Positions 1 through 7,646 are shown, numbered from the stretch's first letter. The stretch is DNA of 22,692 bases from VRUE01 sp044867925 (GCA_044867925.1 JBIOVV010000050.1:1-22692), one strand, 5' to 3'. Made by a program: numbers and translations. The notes: generated by a model from the letters alone, not told the origin.

Positions 1-456
1 GAGACCGGCCACCTCGTCCTCTCCACCGTCCACACCCTCGACGCGACCGAGACGATCAACCGCATCATCGATTTCTTCCCGCCTCACCTCCAGCACCAAG
101 CCCGCGTGATGCTTTCGTCGACACTGAAGGGCGCGATTGCCCAGCGCCTCGTTCCCGACATCACCGGCGAGGGCCGTGTGCCCGCCTCCGAGGTGCTGGT
201 GGTCACCGGGCGCGTTCAGGATCTGATCATGAACCCCGAGGAGACCGGCAAGATCACCGAGGTCATCGCCGAGGGCGAGTACTACGGCATGTGCACCTTC
301 GACCAGTCGCTGCTCGGCTACGTGATGGAGGGCAAGGTCTCCGAGCAGGTCGCCCTCGACTACGCCTCCAGCCCGCACGACTTCAAGCTGATGCTGGCCG
401 CCGGCGGCCAGCGGGCAAGCGGGATCGAGCAGCTCGCCGGGCAGGCCGAGCAGTAA
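1..456 (+). CDS. PilT/PilU-family pilus retraction ATPase, C-terminal part (5' end outside window)
   Basis: This is the last 151 codons of a hexameric P-loop secretion ATPase that would power pilus retraction at the cytoplasmic face of the T4P platform. The frame is open from base 1 and begins with ETGHLVLSTVHTLDA, the conserved stretch after Walker B with the histidine box, followed by INRIIDFFPPHLQ, as in PilT. The Walker A and B motifs lie upstream of the window. The C-terminal part (YYGMCTFDQSLLGYV, then SSPHDFKLML) resembles PilU or second PilT paralogues more than classical PilT, and the AIRNLIREGK motif present in the complete pilT at 4386-5540 is replaced by VQDLIMNPEETGK. It is the first of two PilT-type ATPases in this locus. 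The family call is firm; PilU-like function is inferred. Confidence 0.9.
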   Translation, partial: ETGHLVLSTVHTLDATETINRIIDFFPPHLQHQARVMLSSTLKGAIAQRLVPDITGEGRVPASEVLVVTGRVQDLIMNPEETGKITEVIAEGEYYGMCTFDQSLLGYVMEGKVSEQVALDYASSPHDFKLMLAAGGQRASGIEQLAGQAEQ

Positions 457-556
457 CCGGATAGCGACGCTCAGGAGTCGGTAGGACAGGCGTCCAGCCC
501 GGCAGGCGTGCCAGGCATTCGCTCAAGCCCTCAGGCCTCCGCGTCGATGGCTGGTC

Positions 557-1909
557 ATGGCATTCCTCGCTGCCTTTCGTCGTCGCCTGCGCGAGCTCGC
601 GAGAAGCGAGCGGGGCATGGCCCTGCCGACCGCGATCTTCGCGATGATCGCGAGCATGGGGCTCGCCGGCGCGGCGATCATGTCCTCGGTCGACGCTCAG
701 CGGGGCACGCACCGAGATCATGACTCGAAGAGCGCGATCGCCGCCGCCGACGCCGGCGCCAACGTGGCCCTGCTGCGGCTCAACAGGTTCCAGGGCAGCC
801 TCGGCGCCGGCACGCCCTGCGTCGGGCCGGCCGGCGAACCTCAGGCCGCCACCGGGGGGTGGTGCCCGGCGACCACGGCTGAGAGCGTCGGTGACGCGAG
901 CTTCGCCTATCAGGTCAGCGCCTATCAGCCCGGGGGGGAACTGAGCGTGGTGGCCGTGGGGGCCGCCGATGGCGTAAGCCGGAGGATCGAGGTCGGGCTC
1001 GTCTCCTACAACGACGAAGAAGTCTTCGCCGACGAGCGCCTGATCGGCCAGGACGGGATCAGCCTCGAAGGAACGCCAGACGTCCGCACCGACGTCGGCA
1101 CCAACGGGGACATCGAGAGCGACGGCAGCGGAACCCTCTGCGGCAACATTCGTCACGGCAACGGCAAATCGGCCCCCGATCCCGATTGCGACGGGACCAA
1201 GACCGAAGGCAACAAGGAGTTGCCGCCGATCGTCCCGCCCGAAGGCCTCCTGACCGCGAACTCGAACTGCCGGCTCGCACTTACCTGCGCGAACAAAAGC
1301 GAAGTCGACACCTACACGCCGAAGAACGGAAAAGAAAAACGAACGGCCACCAAGCCGTGGGATGCCGAAACGAAAACGATCAACGTCGACGGGAACTCGA
1401 CTCTCACGATGGGTGGGGGCGACTACTTCGTCTGCGGTCTCTTCATCAACAACGGCCAACTGATCATGGCCGGAGGCCTGGACGTGGAGGTTCGGATCTT
1501 CTTCGACACCCCCGAGCACTGCGGTCTCTCCGACGGAGATCCGCAGATCGTCATCACCGGTAACGCCAACATCGTCTCCACCGGCTTCATCCCCAGCAAA
1601 GGCTTGTTCAACCTGCCGGGCCTGTACGTGATCGGCTCCCCGAACATCACGACGACGATCGACCTGAGCGGCAATTCCGGCACCAACGAGGTGATGCTCT
1701 ACGCCCCGTACAGCGATGTCGAAATCGGCGGTGGCGCGAAATGGATCGGCATGGTCGCGGGGAAAACCCTGCGCCTGCACGGTACGCCGACGGTCGAATC
1801 GGACCCCGGCATCGATCCGCCCGACTTCTTCTACAACAGCCTCTGGGAACCGACTCGCTACGTCGAGTGCTCGGGACCGAGCGCCTCCCCGCCCGACGCA
1901 AGCTGTTGA
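557..1909 (+). CDS. PilX-like prepilin with long extracellular beta-rich domain
   Basis: The 450-residue product has a class III signal. A basic leader (residues 1-20, ending RSERG) precedes a hydrophobic helix (about 21-42, MALPTAIFAMIASMGLAGAA), so prepilin peptidase would cut after G20. Position +5, usually Glu in pilins, is Thr25, as in PilX/GspK-type minor pilins that can start the pilus tip. A short helical region with the pilin-like SAIAAADAGANVALLRL follows. After about residue 150 the chain is Gly/Asn-rich and beta-rich, with a C-terminal part (about 270-430) containing LPGLYVIGSP, DLSGNSGTNEVMLYAP and KWIGMVAGKTLRLHG, typical of beta-solenoid or polymer-forming-like domains on actinobacterial pilins. 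No clear ribosome site precedes the start; it was chosen because it gives a proper leader. Codons at about 1290-1400 are unusually A-rich for the window. The PilX role is inferred. Confidence 0.75.
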   Translation: MAFLAAFRRRLRELARSERGMALPTAIFAMIASMGLAGAAIMSSVDAQRGTHRDHDSKSAIAAADAGANVALLRLNRFQGSLGAGTPCVGPAGEPQAATGGWCPATTAESVGDASFAYQVSAYQPGGELSVVAVGAADGVSRRIEVGLVSYNDEEVFADERLIGQDGISLEGTPDVRTDVGTNGDIESDGSGTLCGNIRHGNGKSAPDPDCDGTKTEGNKELPPIVPPEGLLTANSNCRLALTCANKSEVDTYTPKNGKEKRTATKPWDAETKTINVDGNSTLTMGGGDYFVCGLFINNGQLIMAGGLDVEVRIFFDTPEHCGLSDGDPQIVITGNANIVSTGFIPSKGLFNLPGLYVIGSPNITTTIDLSGNSGTNEVMLYAPYSDVEIGGGAKWIGMVAGKTLRLHGTPTVESDPGIDPPDFFYNSLWEPTRYVECSGPSASPPDASC

Positions 1910-1919
1910 TCGCCGCTCA

Positions 1920-1936
1920 AGCTCGCCGCGCGAGCT
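1920..1936 (+). other. Hairpin between pilX-like and thioredoxin-like genes
   Basis: AGCTCGC and GCGAGCT form a perfect 7-bp stem around a CGC loop in the 48-nt gap between the two genes. No T-run follows. It may be a weak terminator or an mRNA stability element; function unproven. Confidence 0.4.
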
Positions 1937-1957
1937 GTCGAAACGATAAGCGAACGT

Positions 1958-2536
1958 ATGAGAGAGGCGCTCAACAGCAACCCCCTCGCGCAGGCGGCCG
2001 TGATCGGCGTCCTCCTGCTCGCCACCACCTTCTTCCTGATGTCCTCGATGGGGGGCGGGGGCGAAGAAGACGAATCGGGCACGACCGACTCGGTGACCTT
2101 GGTCACCCCGGAAGGCACCGGCTCGGTGACGGGAGCGACGCCGGTGGTGCCTCCGCCGGCCGCCCTGGCCGAGGCCGCTCCGCCTCCGCCGCCCCAGGTC
2201 GTCGCTGCTTTCGAGGCCAACAAGACGGTCGTCCTCCTCTTCGTCCGTAACGGCGGCATCGACGATCGCCTCGTGGCCGGCGCCGTCAGGCGCCTCGGTG
2301 CCCTCGCGGCGGTCGCCACCTTCGTCGTGCCGGCCGACCACATCGCCCGCTACGCCGCGATCGCCCAGGGGGTGGACGTCGACCGCGTGCCCGCTCTCGT
2401 CGTGGTCCGCCCCAAGCGGCTGGACCACGGCATCCCGTCCGCTTCGCTGAGCTACGGCTTCCAGAGCCCCGAGAGCATCGTTCAGGCCGTGGTCGATGCC
2501 GGCTACAAAGGCCGCACGCTCGACTACCACCCCTGA
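1958..2536 (+). CDS. Membrane-anchored thioredoxin-fold protein lacking CxxC
   Basis: The 192-residue protein has one membrane helix (about residues 11-30, LAQAAVIGVLLLATTFFLM), a Gly/acidic and Pro/Ala-rich linker (31-80) and a C-terminal alpha/beta domain (81-185). That domain looks like a thioredoxin fold: a strand KTVVLLFV, then RNGG where CxxC would sit, a helix, a strand with FVVP, then YAAIAQGVDVDRVPALVVV, where VPA matches the cis-Pro loop (Pro145). Without the cysteines it cannot act as an oxidoreductase and is more likely a binding domain. It lies between pilin and motor genes, and pilB starts 3 nt after its stop codon, so it is probably translationally coupled and part of the pilus machine. 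A short N-terminus suggests an outward-facing C-terminus. The fold is inferred from the strand pattern; no characterised family was recognised. Confidence 0.6.
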   Translation: MREALNSNPLAQAAVIGVLLLATTFFLMSSMGGGGEEDESGTTDSVTLVTPEGTGSVTGATPVVPPPAALAEAAPPPPPQVVAAFEANKTVVLLFVRNGGIDDRLVAGAVRRLGALAAVATFVVPADHIARYAAIAQGVDVDRVPALVVVRPKRLDHGIPSASLSYGFQSPESIVQAVVDAGYKGRTLDYHP

Positions 2537-2538
2537 GC

Positions 2539-4326
2539 ATGGATCCCCGGAACCCACCGAGCCACCTGCGCCCGGTTCCGACTTCCGGCGACTCGACGGC
2601 GCCTGCGCTCGGCGAGGAGAGCGGTCCGCCCGGGCTGACTCCGCCGATCGTGCGAGGTCGCTCCAGCGGCTTCGTCACCGACGTCCTGGTCGACCTCGGC
2701 TACGTCGCCGAGGACCGCGCCCGCCAGGCGATCGAAGAGGCGCGCACCGCCGGCCGGCCACCGGAGCGGCTGCTGCTCGAGCAGGGCGTGATCGGCGCCG
2801 ACCAGCTCTCGCGGGCGGTGGCCGAGCGCTACGGCCTCGATCACGTCGACCTCTCCGCGTACCAGGTCGACATGGCCGCGGCCAACCTGATCTCGGTCAA
2901 CACGGCGCGCCGCTACCGCGCGCTTCCGGTCGGCTTCGTCGACAAGGAGACGCTGCTGGTCGCGATGGCCGACCCGACCAACGTGCTCGCGGTCGACGAC
3001 ATCCAGATCGCCACCGCGCTCGACTGCCGCGTGGCCGTCGCCGCCGACGATGACATCGAGGCGCTGATCGGCCGCCTCAACACGCTGCAGAGCGCGGTCA
3101 GCGAGGCGGTGATCGAGGGCGAGGAAGCCGAGGACGAGCTGGCCGAAGTCAGCGACATCGAAGTCAGCGCCGAGGACGCACCGGTGATCAAGCTCGTCTA
3201 CAGCATTCTCGGCCAGGCGGCGGGCGAGGGCGCCTCGGACGTTCACTTCGAGCCCGACGAGGGGGAGATGCGGGTCCGTTTCCGCGTCGACGGAGTGCTG
3301 CGTGAGGCGGCGCACGTGCCAAAGCGGATGGTCAACGCCGTGATCTCGCGGGTGAAGATCATGAGCGAGCTAAACATCGCCGAGAAGCGCGTGCCGCAGG
3401 ACGGCCGGGTCAGCGTCACGATCGAAAACCGCCGCGTCGACCTGCGCATAACGACGCTTCCGACGCAGCGCGGCGAGGGTGCGACGATCCGCATCCTCGA
3501 CAAGGACAACGCCCAGCTCTCGCTCGACGACCTCGGCATGGACGGGCCGGCGCGAGAGCGTTTCGAAGCTGCCTTCAGGCAGGCCTACGGCGCGGTCCTG
3601 GTCACCGGCCCGACCGGCTCGGGCAAGTCGACGACCCTCTACGCCGCGCTCCAGGAGCTGAACCAGATCGAGAAGAACATCATCACGATCGAGGACCCGG
3701 TCGAGTACCGCATGTCCGGCATCAACCAGATCAACGTCAACCGCCAGGCCGGGCTCGACTTCGCCACCGGCCTGCGCTCGATGCTGCGTGCCGACCCCGA
3801 CATCGTGATGGTCGGCGAGATCCGCGACGGCGAGACGGCGCGGATCGCGGTCGAGGCCGCGCTCACCGGCCACATGATGCTCACCACCCTGCACACCAAC
3901 GACGCCCCCGGCGCGATCGCCCGTTTGACCAAGATGGGGATCGAGGCGTTCATGATCGCCTCCGCGGTCGACTGCGTGGTCGCCCAGCGACTCTCCCGCA
4001 AGCTCTGCAGCAACTGCAAGCGGCGCACGATCGTGCCGCCTCAGGCCCTGGCCGACGCCGAGATCCGGGTCGGCGCGGAGATCGAGGCCTATGAGCCGGT
4101 CGGCTGCGCCCGCTGCAACCAGAGCGGCTACCGGGGCCGCGTCGGCCTCTACTCGGTGATGACGATGAGCGACCGGATCAAGGAGATGGCGATCGCCCAG
4201 GCATCGGAGGCGGAAATCGCCGCCGTTGCCCGCGAAGAGGGCATGATCACCCTGCGCGAGGACGGCATCGCCAAGGTCCGATCTGGAAAGACCAGCCTCG
4301 AGGAGGTTCTCCGTGTCACCGCCTGA
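2539..4326 (+). CDS. pilB: Type IV pilus assembly ATPase PilB
   Basis: The 595-residue hexameric ATPase drives pilin polymerisation at the inner face of the membrane. An N-terminal MshEN/GspE-II type domain spans about 40-180 (FVTDVLVDLGYVAEDRARQA, then LLLEQGVIGADQLSRAVAERYG); such domains bind c-di-GMP in some relatives. A catalytic core follows, with Walker A GPTGSGKS (357-364), the aspartate box around IEDPVEY (384-390), Walker B MVGEIRD (424-430) and the His box TTLHTND. The tetracysteine zinc site is intact (C490, C493, C523, C526), which distinguishes PilB/GspE from PilT. Length fits the family. The ATG starts 3 nt after the upstream stop codon, and a 59-nt gap with a hairpin separates it from pilT. 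A c-di-GMP-binding MshEN domain would fit the riboswitch upstream of pilA, but binding is not shown by the sequence. Confidence 0.96.
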   Translation: MDPRNPPSHLRPVPTSGDSTAPALGEESGPPGLTPPIVRGRSSGFVTDVLVDLGYVAEDRARQAIEEARTAGRPPERLLLEQGVIGADQLSRAVAERYGLDHVDLSAYQVDMAAANLISVNTARRYRALPVGFVDKETLLVAMADPTNVLAVDDIQIATALDCRVAVAADDDIEALIGRLNTLQSAVSEAVIEGEEAEDELAEVSDIEVSAEDAPVIKLVYSILGQAAGEGASDVHFEPDEGEMRVRFRVDGVLREAAHVPKRMVNAVISRVKIMSELNIAEKRVPQDGRVSVTIENRRVDLRITTLPTQRGEGATIRILDKDNAQLSLDDLGMDGPARERFEAAFRQAYGAVLVTGPTGSGKSTTLYAALQELNQIEKNIITIEDPVEYRMSGINQINVNRQAGLDFATGLRSMLRADPDIVMVGEIRDGETARIAVEAALTGHMMLTTLHTNDAPGAIARLTKMGIEAFMIASAVDCVVAQRLSRKLCSNCKRRTIVPPQALADAEIRVGAEIEAYEPVGCARCNQSGYRGRVGLYSVMTMSDRIKEMAIAQASEAEIAAVAREEGMITLREDGIAKVRSGKTSLEEVLRVTA

Positions 4327-4357
4327 GCCGGTGACTAATCGCTTTCAGGTATCGAGA

Positions 4358-4378
4358 GATCGGCCCCAGGGGTCGATC
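4358..4378 (+). other. Hairpin between pilB and pilT
   Basis: GATCGGCCCC and GGGGTCGATC form a 10-bp stem (one G-T pair) around a single A, so in practice about 8 bp with a 5-nt loop. It ends 7 nt before the pilT ATG and has no T-run. It may reduce read-through or affect pilT translation start, which would help set the PilB to PilT ratio. Function inferred. Confidence 0.45.
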
Positions 4379-4385
4379 TAGAGCC

Positions 4386-5540
4386 ATGGACTTCGACTTC
4401 TCAGAGGTGCTCCGTCGCATGGTCGAGGCGCGCGCCTCCGATGTGCACCTGACTGCCGGCTTCCCGCCGGCGATTCGCGACAAGGGCAAGATCACCGCGA
4501 TGGAGGGCTTCCCGGTGCTGACCGGCCAGGAGACTCGCGAGGTCGTCTACAGCATCCTCAACGACGACCAGCGCAAGCGCTTCGAGAACCACAAGCAGCT
4601 CGACTTCGCCTACGCGATCCCGAACGTGGCACGCTTCCGCGTCAACTGCTTCTTCCAGCGCGGCGCGGTCAGCGCCGCCTTCCGGCTGGTGCCACAGGAC
4701 ATCCCGGCGCTCGACTCGCTCGGCGTGCCGCAGGTGCTGCGCGAGCTGACCGCGAAGCCGCGTGGCTTCGTCCTCGTCACCGGCCCCACCGGCTCGGGCA
4801 AGAGCACGACGCTGGCGGCGATGCTCGACGTGATCAACACCGAACGCCAGGATCACATCCTCACGATCGAGGACCCGATCGAGTTCCTGCACCAGCACAA
4901 GCGCTCGATCGTCAACCAGCGCGAGGTCGGCTCCGACGCCGAGGACTTCGCCCTCGGCCTGCGCGCCGCCCTGCGAGAGGACCCCGACGTCATCCTCGTC
5001 GGCGAGATGCGCGACCTGGAGACGATCTCCACCGCGCTGACCGCGGCCGAGACCGGCCATCTCGTCTTCGCCACCCTGCACACGCAGTCGACCGCGCAGA
5101 CCGTCGACCGCATCATCGACGTCTTCCCGCCTCAGCAGCAGGGCCAGGTCCGCACCCAGCTCTCGATCGCCCTGCAGGGCATCGTCACCCAGCAGCTGCT
5201 GCCCACCGCCGACGGCATGGGCCGCACCGTTGCAACCGAGGTGCTGGTGCCGACGCCCGCGATCCGCAACCTGATCCGCGAGGGCAAGACCCACCAGATC
5301 TACGCCGCCGTGCAGACCTCGGGCGCCGTCGGCATGCAGACGATGGACGCCGATCTGGTCCGCCTGGTGCGGGCCGGCAAGATCACCCGCTCCCTCGCCG
5401 AGCAGCGCGCCTCGGTGCCGGAGGAGCTGAAGAGGCTCCTGGGTGGAGCACCGGTGGCCGCGGCGCCGATGGGCGCCGCGACGCCGGTTGGCGCGTCCGC
5501 CGCGTCTACCGGCCCACCGTCCTACACGCAGGGGGGCTAG
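4386..5540 (+). CDS. pilT: Type IV pilus retraction ATPase PilT
   Basis: The 384-residue protein is a full-length PilT, which disassembles pilus subunits and drives twitching. The N-terminal PAS-like region begins FSEVLRRMVEARASDVHLTAG, the usual PilT opening. Walker A is GPTGSGKS (133-140), the Asp box is IEDPIEF (161-167), Walker B is LVGEMRD (204-210) and the His box is ATLHTQS (229-235). The PilT-specific retraction motif AIRNLIREGK is present at 292-301, followed by MQTMDADL. There are no zinc cysteines. The last 30 residues are Ala/Pro/Gly-rich and probably disordered. pilC follows 3 nt after the stop codon. No strong Shine-Dalgarno was seen before the start. With the partial gene at 1-456, the locus encodes two retraction-type ATPases. 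Confidence 0.96.
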   Translation: MDFDFSEVLRRMVEARASDVHLTAGFPPAIRDKGKITAMEGFPVLTGQETREVVYSILNDDQRKRFENHKQLDFAYAIPNVARFRVNCFFQRGAVSAAFRLVPQDIPALDSLGVPQVLRELTAKPRGFVLVTGPTGSGKSTTLAAMLDVINTERQDHILTIEDPIEFLHQHKRSIVNQREVGSDAEDFALGLRAALREDPDVILVGEMRDLETISTALTAAETGHLVFATLHTQSTAQTVDRIIDVFPPQQQGQVRTQLSIALQGIVTQQLLPTADGMGRTVATEVLVPTPAIRNLIREGKTHQIYAAVQTSGAVGMQTMDADLVRLVRAGKITRSLAEQRASVPEELKRLLGGAPVAAAPMGAATPVGASAASTGPPSYTQGG

Positions 5541-5543
5541 CCG

Positions 5544-6785
5544 ATGGCCGGCGGCACCACCTTCGCCTTCAGGGCGATGGACGTGGCGGGCGTGGCGACG
5601 GCCGGCGAAGTCGAGGCCGAGTCCAAGGCCCAGGTAACCGAGCAGCTGCGCCAGCGCGGCCTGATCGTCCTCGACGTCTCCGAGAAGGCCAAGTCGGTCA
5701 AGGTCGAGGACTTCTTCAAGCGCTTCAAGGGCGTCGACATGCGCGAGCTGGCCGTCTTCTCACGCCAGTTCGCGACCCTGGTCGCATCGGGGATGCCGAT
5801 GCTCCGCACCCTGCACACGCTGGAGGAGCAGACTCAGGACGAGCAGATCGAAGCGGCCGTCGCCGGCCTGCGGGCCGACGTCGAGGCCGGCAGCACCCTC
5901 GAGCAGGCGATGGCACGCCACCCCGATGTCTTCAACCGGCTCTTCCGCGCCATGGTCCGCTCCGGCGAGGAATCGGGCCGGCTGGAGGACGCTCTGGACC
6001 GGATCGCCTTCCAGGTCGAGAAAGCCGACGCCCTCCGCCGCCAGGTCAAATCGGCGATGATGTACCCGGCGCTGGTCTTCGGCTTCGCGATCGTCGTCCT
6101 GCTCGCGATCGTCACCTTCATCATCCCCGTCTTCGCCGGAATCTTCGAAGAGCTTGGTGAAGAAAACGGGGAAGAATCGTCGCTGCCTTTGCCCACCCGG
6201 GTGTGTGTGATGGCCTCCGACGCGATAACCGGCTACTGGTTCGTGCTTTTTCCCCTCGTAGGCCTCGCTTTCTTCGCCTTCTTCAAGTGGAAGAAGACCG
6301 AGAAGGGGAAGGAGATGTGGGACCGCTTCCTTCTGCGAATCCCGTTCAACATCGGCGACGTGATCCAGAAGGTGGCGCTCGCCCGCTGGTCGCGCACCTT
6401 CTCCGGTGCGGTCTCGGCCGGCGTGCCGATGCTGCAGGCGATCAAACTGACCGGCGAGACGGCGGGCAACGTCGTCCTCGAGCAGTCGATGGAAGACGTC
6501 TACGCCTCGGTGAAGCGCGGTGGCTCGCTGGCGGGACCGATCGAGCAGAACCCGATCTTCCCGCCGATGGTCGGTCACATGGTCGCGGTCGGCGAGGAGA
6601 CCGGTCAGCTCGAGCACATGCTGAGCAAGATCGCCGACTTCTACGAGACCGAGGTCGACGCCAAGGTCAAGGCCCTGACCGCCATGATCGAGCCGCTGAT
6701 GATCGTCTTCGTCGGCGGCGTCGTCGGCTTCATCGTGATCGCGATGTACCTGCCGATCTTCAGCCTCTACGACAAGATCCGCTGA
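5544..6785 (+). CDS. pilC: Type IV pilus inner-membrane platform protein PilC
   Basis: The 413-residue polytopic protein is the platform on which PilB and PilT act. The N-terminus (FAFRAMDVAGVATAGEVEAES) is the usual PilC/GspF start. Two T2SSF domains follow: about 68-195 (LAVFSRQFATLVASGMPMLR, then SGEESGRLEDAL) and about 273-395 (LARWSRTFSGAVSAGVPMLQ, then VGEETGQLEHML). Membrane helices are expected near 176-198, 231-248 and 386-408. The charged stretch FEELGEENGEE just after the first helix pair is slightly longer than usual. Length and domain order are typical. It ends the pilB-pilT-pilC run; the leader with the riboswitch begins directly after it. Confidence 0.95.
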   Translation: MAGGTTFAFRAMDVAGVATAGEVEAESKAQVTEQLRQRGLIVLDVSEKAKSVKVEDFFKRFKGVDMRELAVFSRQFATLVASGMPMLRTLHTLEEQTQDEQIEAAVAGLRADVEAGSTLEQAMARHPDVFNRLFRAMVRSGEESGRLEDALDRIAFQVEKADALRRQVKSAMMYPALVFGFAIVVLLAIVTFIIPVFAGIFEELGEENGEESSLPLPTRVCVMASDAITGYWFVLFPLVGLAFFAFFKWKKTEKGKEMWDRFLLRIPFNIGDVIQKVALARWSRTFSGAVSAGVPMLQAIKLTGETAGNVVLEQSMEDVYASVKRGGSLAGPIEQNPIFPPMVGHMVAVGEETGQLEHMLSKIADFYETEVDAKVKALTAMIEPLMIVFVGGVVGFIVIAMYLPIFSLYDKIR

Positions 6786-6919
6786 GCCGTGCGCCGTACG
6801 GGGGATCGGTTGACCGGTTATCCAGGCACCTGACTTTTAGCGAGATGAAGTCCTAGTTTCGGGGATAAAGGAATCTCGGGGCGCTGACGATTAGGGGAGG
6901 GTGATGAATCTGCCAGTGC

Positions 6920-7004
6920 TTCGGTGCCAAAGGCAAACTCGCCGCGAGGCGGGGGCGCAAAGCTGTCGGGGCTTCCTTCTGGGAGTCGGCCGGGCTACCA
7001 CCGG
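6920..7004 (+). ncRNA. GEMM-I riboswitch (cyclic di-GMP-I class) upstream of pilA
   Basis: The pilA leader carries the hallmark segments of the GEMM-I aptamer in the right order. GGCAAAC (6932-6938) leads into a 6-bp stem (6938-6943 with 6948-6953) capped by a GCGA tetraloop of the GNRA type (6944-6947). GGCGCAAAGC (6954-6963) matches the conserved GACGCAAAGC joining region. A second stem-loop (GGGGCTTCC, loop TTCT, GGGAGTCGGCC) and the 3' block CGGGCTACCA (6991-7000) correspond to the tetraloop-receptor arm. CGGT (6922-6925) can close the junction with ACCG (7000-7003). A G at 6932 aligns with the ligand-pairing G of the c-di-GMP subclass, so c-di-GMP is preferred over cGAMP, with less certainty. 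Boundaries are approximate. It lies on the sense strand of pilA, 72 nt before its start. Confidence 0.82.
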
Positions 7005-7057
7005 GGTCGACAGACACCACGTGGCTTCAACGCGACGGGGCTCTGGCGAAATCGATA

Positions 7058-7073
7058 GGAACCTAGGAGGTCC
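7058..7073 (+). promoter_or_regulatory. Candidate expression-platform hairpin over the pilA Shine-Dalgarno
   Basis: GGAACCT (one bulged A) can pair with AGGTCC across an AGG loop, which would bury half of the AGGAGG ribosome site of pilA just downstream of the riboswitch. If ligand binding changes this pairing, control would be translational. The stem is short and its link to the aptamer is inferred. Confidence 0.35.
7065..7070 (+). promoter_or_regulatory. Ribosome binding site of pilA
   Basis: A full AGGAGG lies 6 nt before the pilA ATG (7077). It is among the strongest ribosome sites in the window and fixes the start, as expected for an abundant major pilin. Confidence 0.9.
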
Positions 7074-7076
7074 CTG

Positions 7077-7574
7077 ATGTTTCTCCAGAATCTCCGGGCC
7101 AAGGTTGGCGCCCGGCTCAACGGCGATAGCGAGGCCGGCTTCACGCTGATCGAGCTTCTCGTCGTCATGCTCATCCTCGGAATCCTGGCTGCGATCGCGC
7201 TGCCGGCATTCTTCAACCAGCGCGACAAGGCCGGCGATGCCAAGGCCAAGGAGTACGCGCACTCCGCACAGGTCGCGATCGAGACCTACGCGACCGACAA
7301 CGAAGGTGAGTACACCGGTGCTACGGACGTCCTGCTGGAAGGCATCGAGCCGTCGCTCGCCAGCGTCGAAGGGACGATCATCAGCGGCACTCCGGGGGAT
7401 GACACGTACACGATCACGATCACCTCGAGCACCGACAACACCTTTTCGGTGGAAAACGATGGCGGGACCTTGTCATTCCCTTGCACCGTCGCGGACACCG
7501 ATAACCGAGGCGGTTGTCCCGAGAGCGAATTCTGGGACGGCAGCCCGGCGGCGACTCCTCCGGCGGAACCGTAA
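7077..7574 (+). CDS. pilA: Major type IV pilin PilA
   Basis: The 165-residue prepilin has a 21-residue charged leader ending EAG, then FTLIELLVVMLILGILAAIA. Prepilin peptidase would cut after G21 and methylate F22; the conserved Glu5 is E26. The hydrophobic N-helix continues into PAFFNQRDKAGDAKAKEYAH, typical of type IVa pilins. The globular domain (about 65-150) is small and Thr/Ser/Asp-rich, and two cysteines (in FPCTV and GGCPES) could form the usual C-terminal disulphide loop. The last residues are Pro/Ala-rich. It has the strongest ribosome site of the locus, its own leader with a GEMM riboswitch and a hairpin terminator after it, all consistent with being the high-level subunit, set apart from the minor pilins downstream. 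Confidence 0.95.
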   Translation: MFLQNLRAKVGARLNGDSEAGFTLIELLVVMLILGILAAIALPAFFNQRDKAGDAKAKEYAHSAQVAIETYATDNEGEYTGATDVLLEGIEPSLASVEGTIISGTPGDDTYTITITSSTDNTFSVENDGGTLSFPCTVADTDNRGGCPESEFWDGSPAATPPAEP

Positions 7575-7588
7575 CGACCTAGCTTCAT

Positions 7589-7646
7589 CGCTTTGGCCTA
7601 GCCAAGCGTGAAGTTGCCGAGGGGCGGGCCGGTTGGCCCGCCCCTC
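7589..7646 (+). terminator. Double hairpin terminator after pilA
   Basis: Two stems follow the pilA stop codon. CGCTTTGGC with GCCAAGCG (7589-7608, CTA loop, one bulged T) comes first. A perfect 12-bp stem, GAGGGGCGGGCC with GGCCCGCCCCTC (7619-7630 and 7635-7646, GGTT loop), comes second. A real T-run is missing (GTGCGTTT follows), as is common for terminators in GC-rich actinobacteria. It would favour a short, abundant pilA transcript with limited read-through. Confidence 0.75.

Noticed and set aside
383..2557. 724-codon open frame on the - strand
   Set aside because: It is antisense to the PilX-like, thioredoxin-like and pilB genes; its Arg/Gly/Asp-rich composition is what the reverse of high-GC coding DNA gives, and it has no domain.
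6822..6840. Sigma-54-like promoter before pilA (GGCAC, then TT)
   Set aside because: The -12 GC is missing, and actinobacteria generally lack sigma-54.
6810..6840. TTGACC as a -35 box in the pilC-pilA gap
   Set aside because: No acceptable -10 box at 16-18 nt; kept out although a pilA promoter in this gap is likely.
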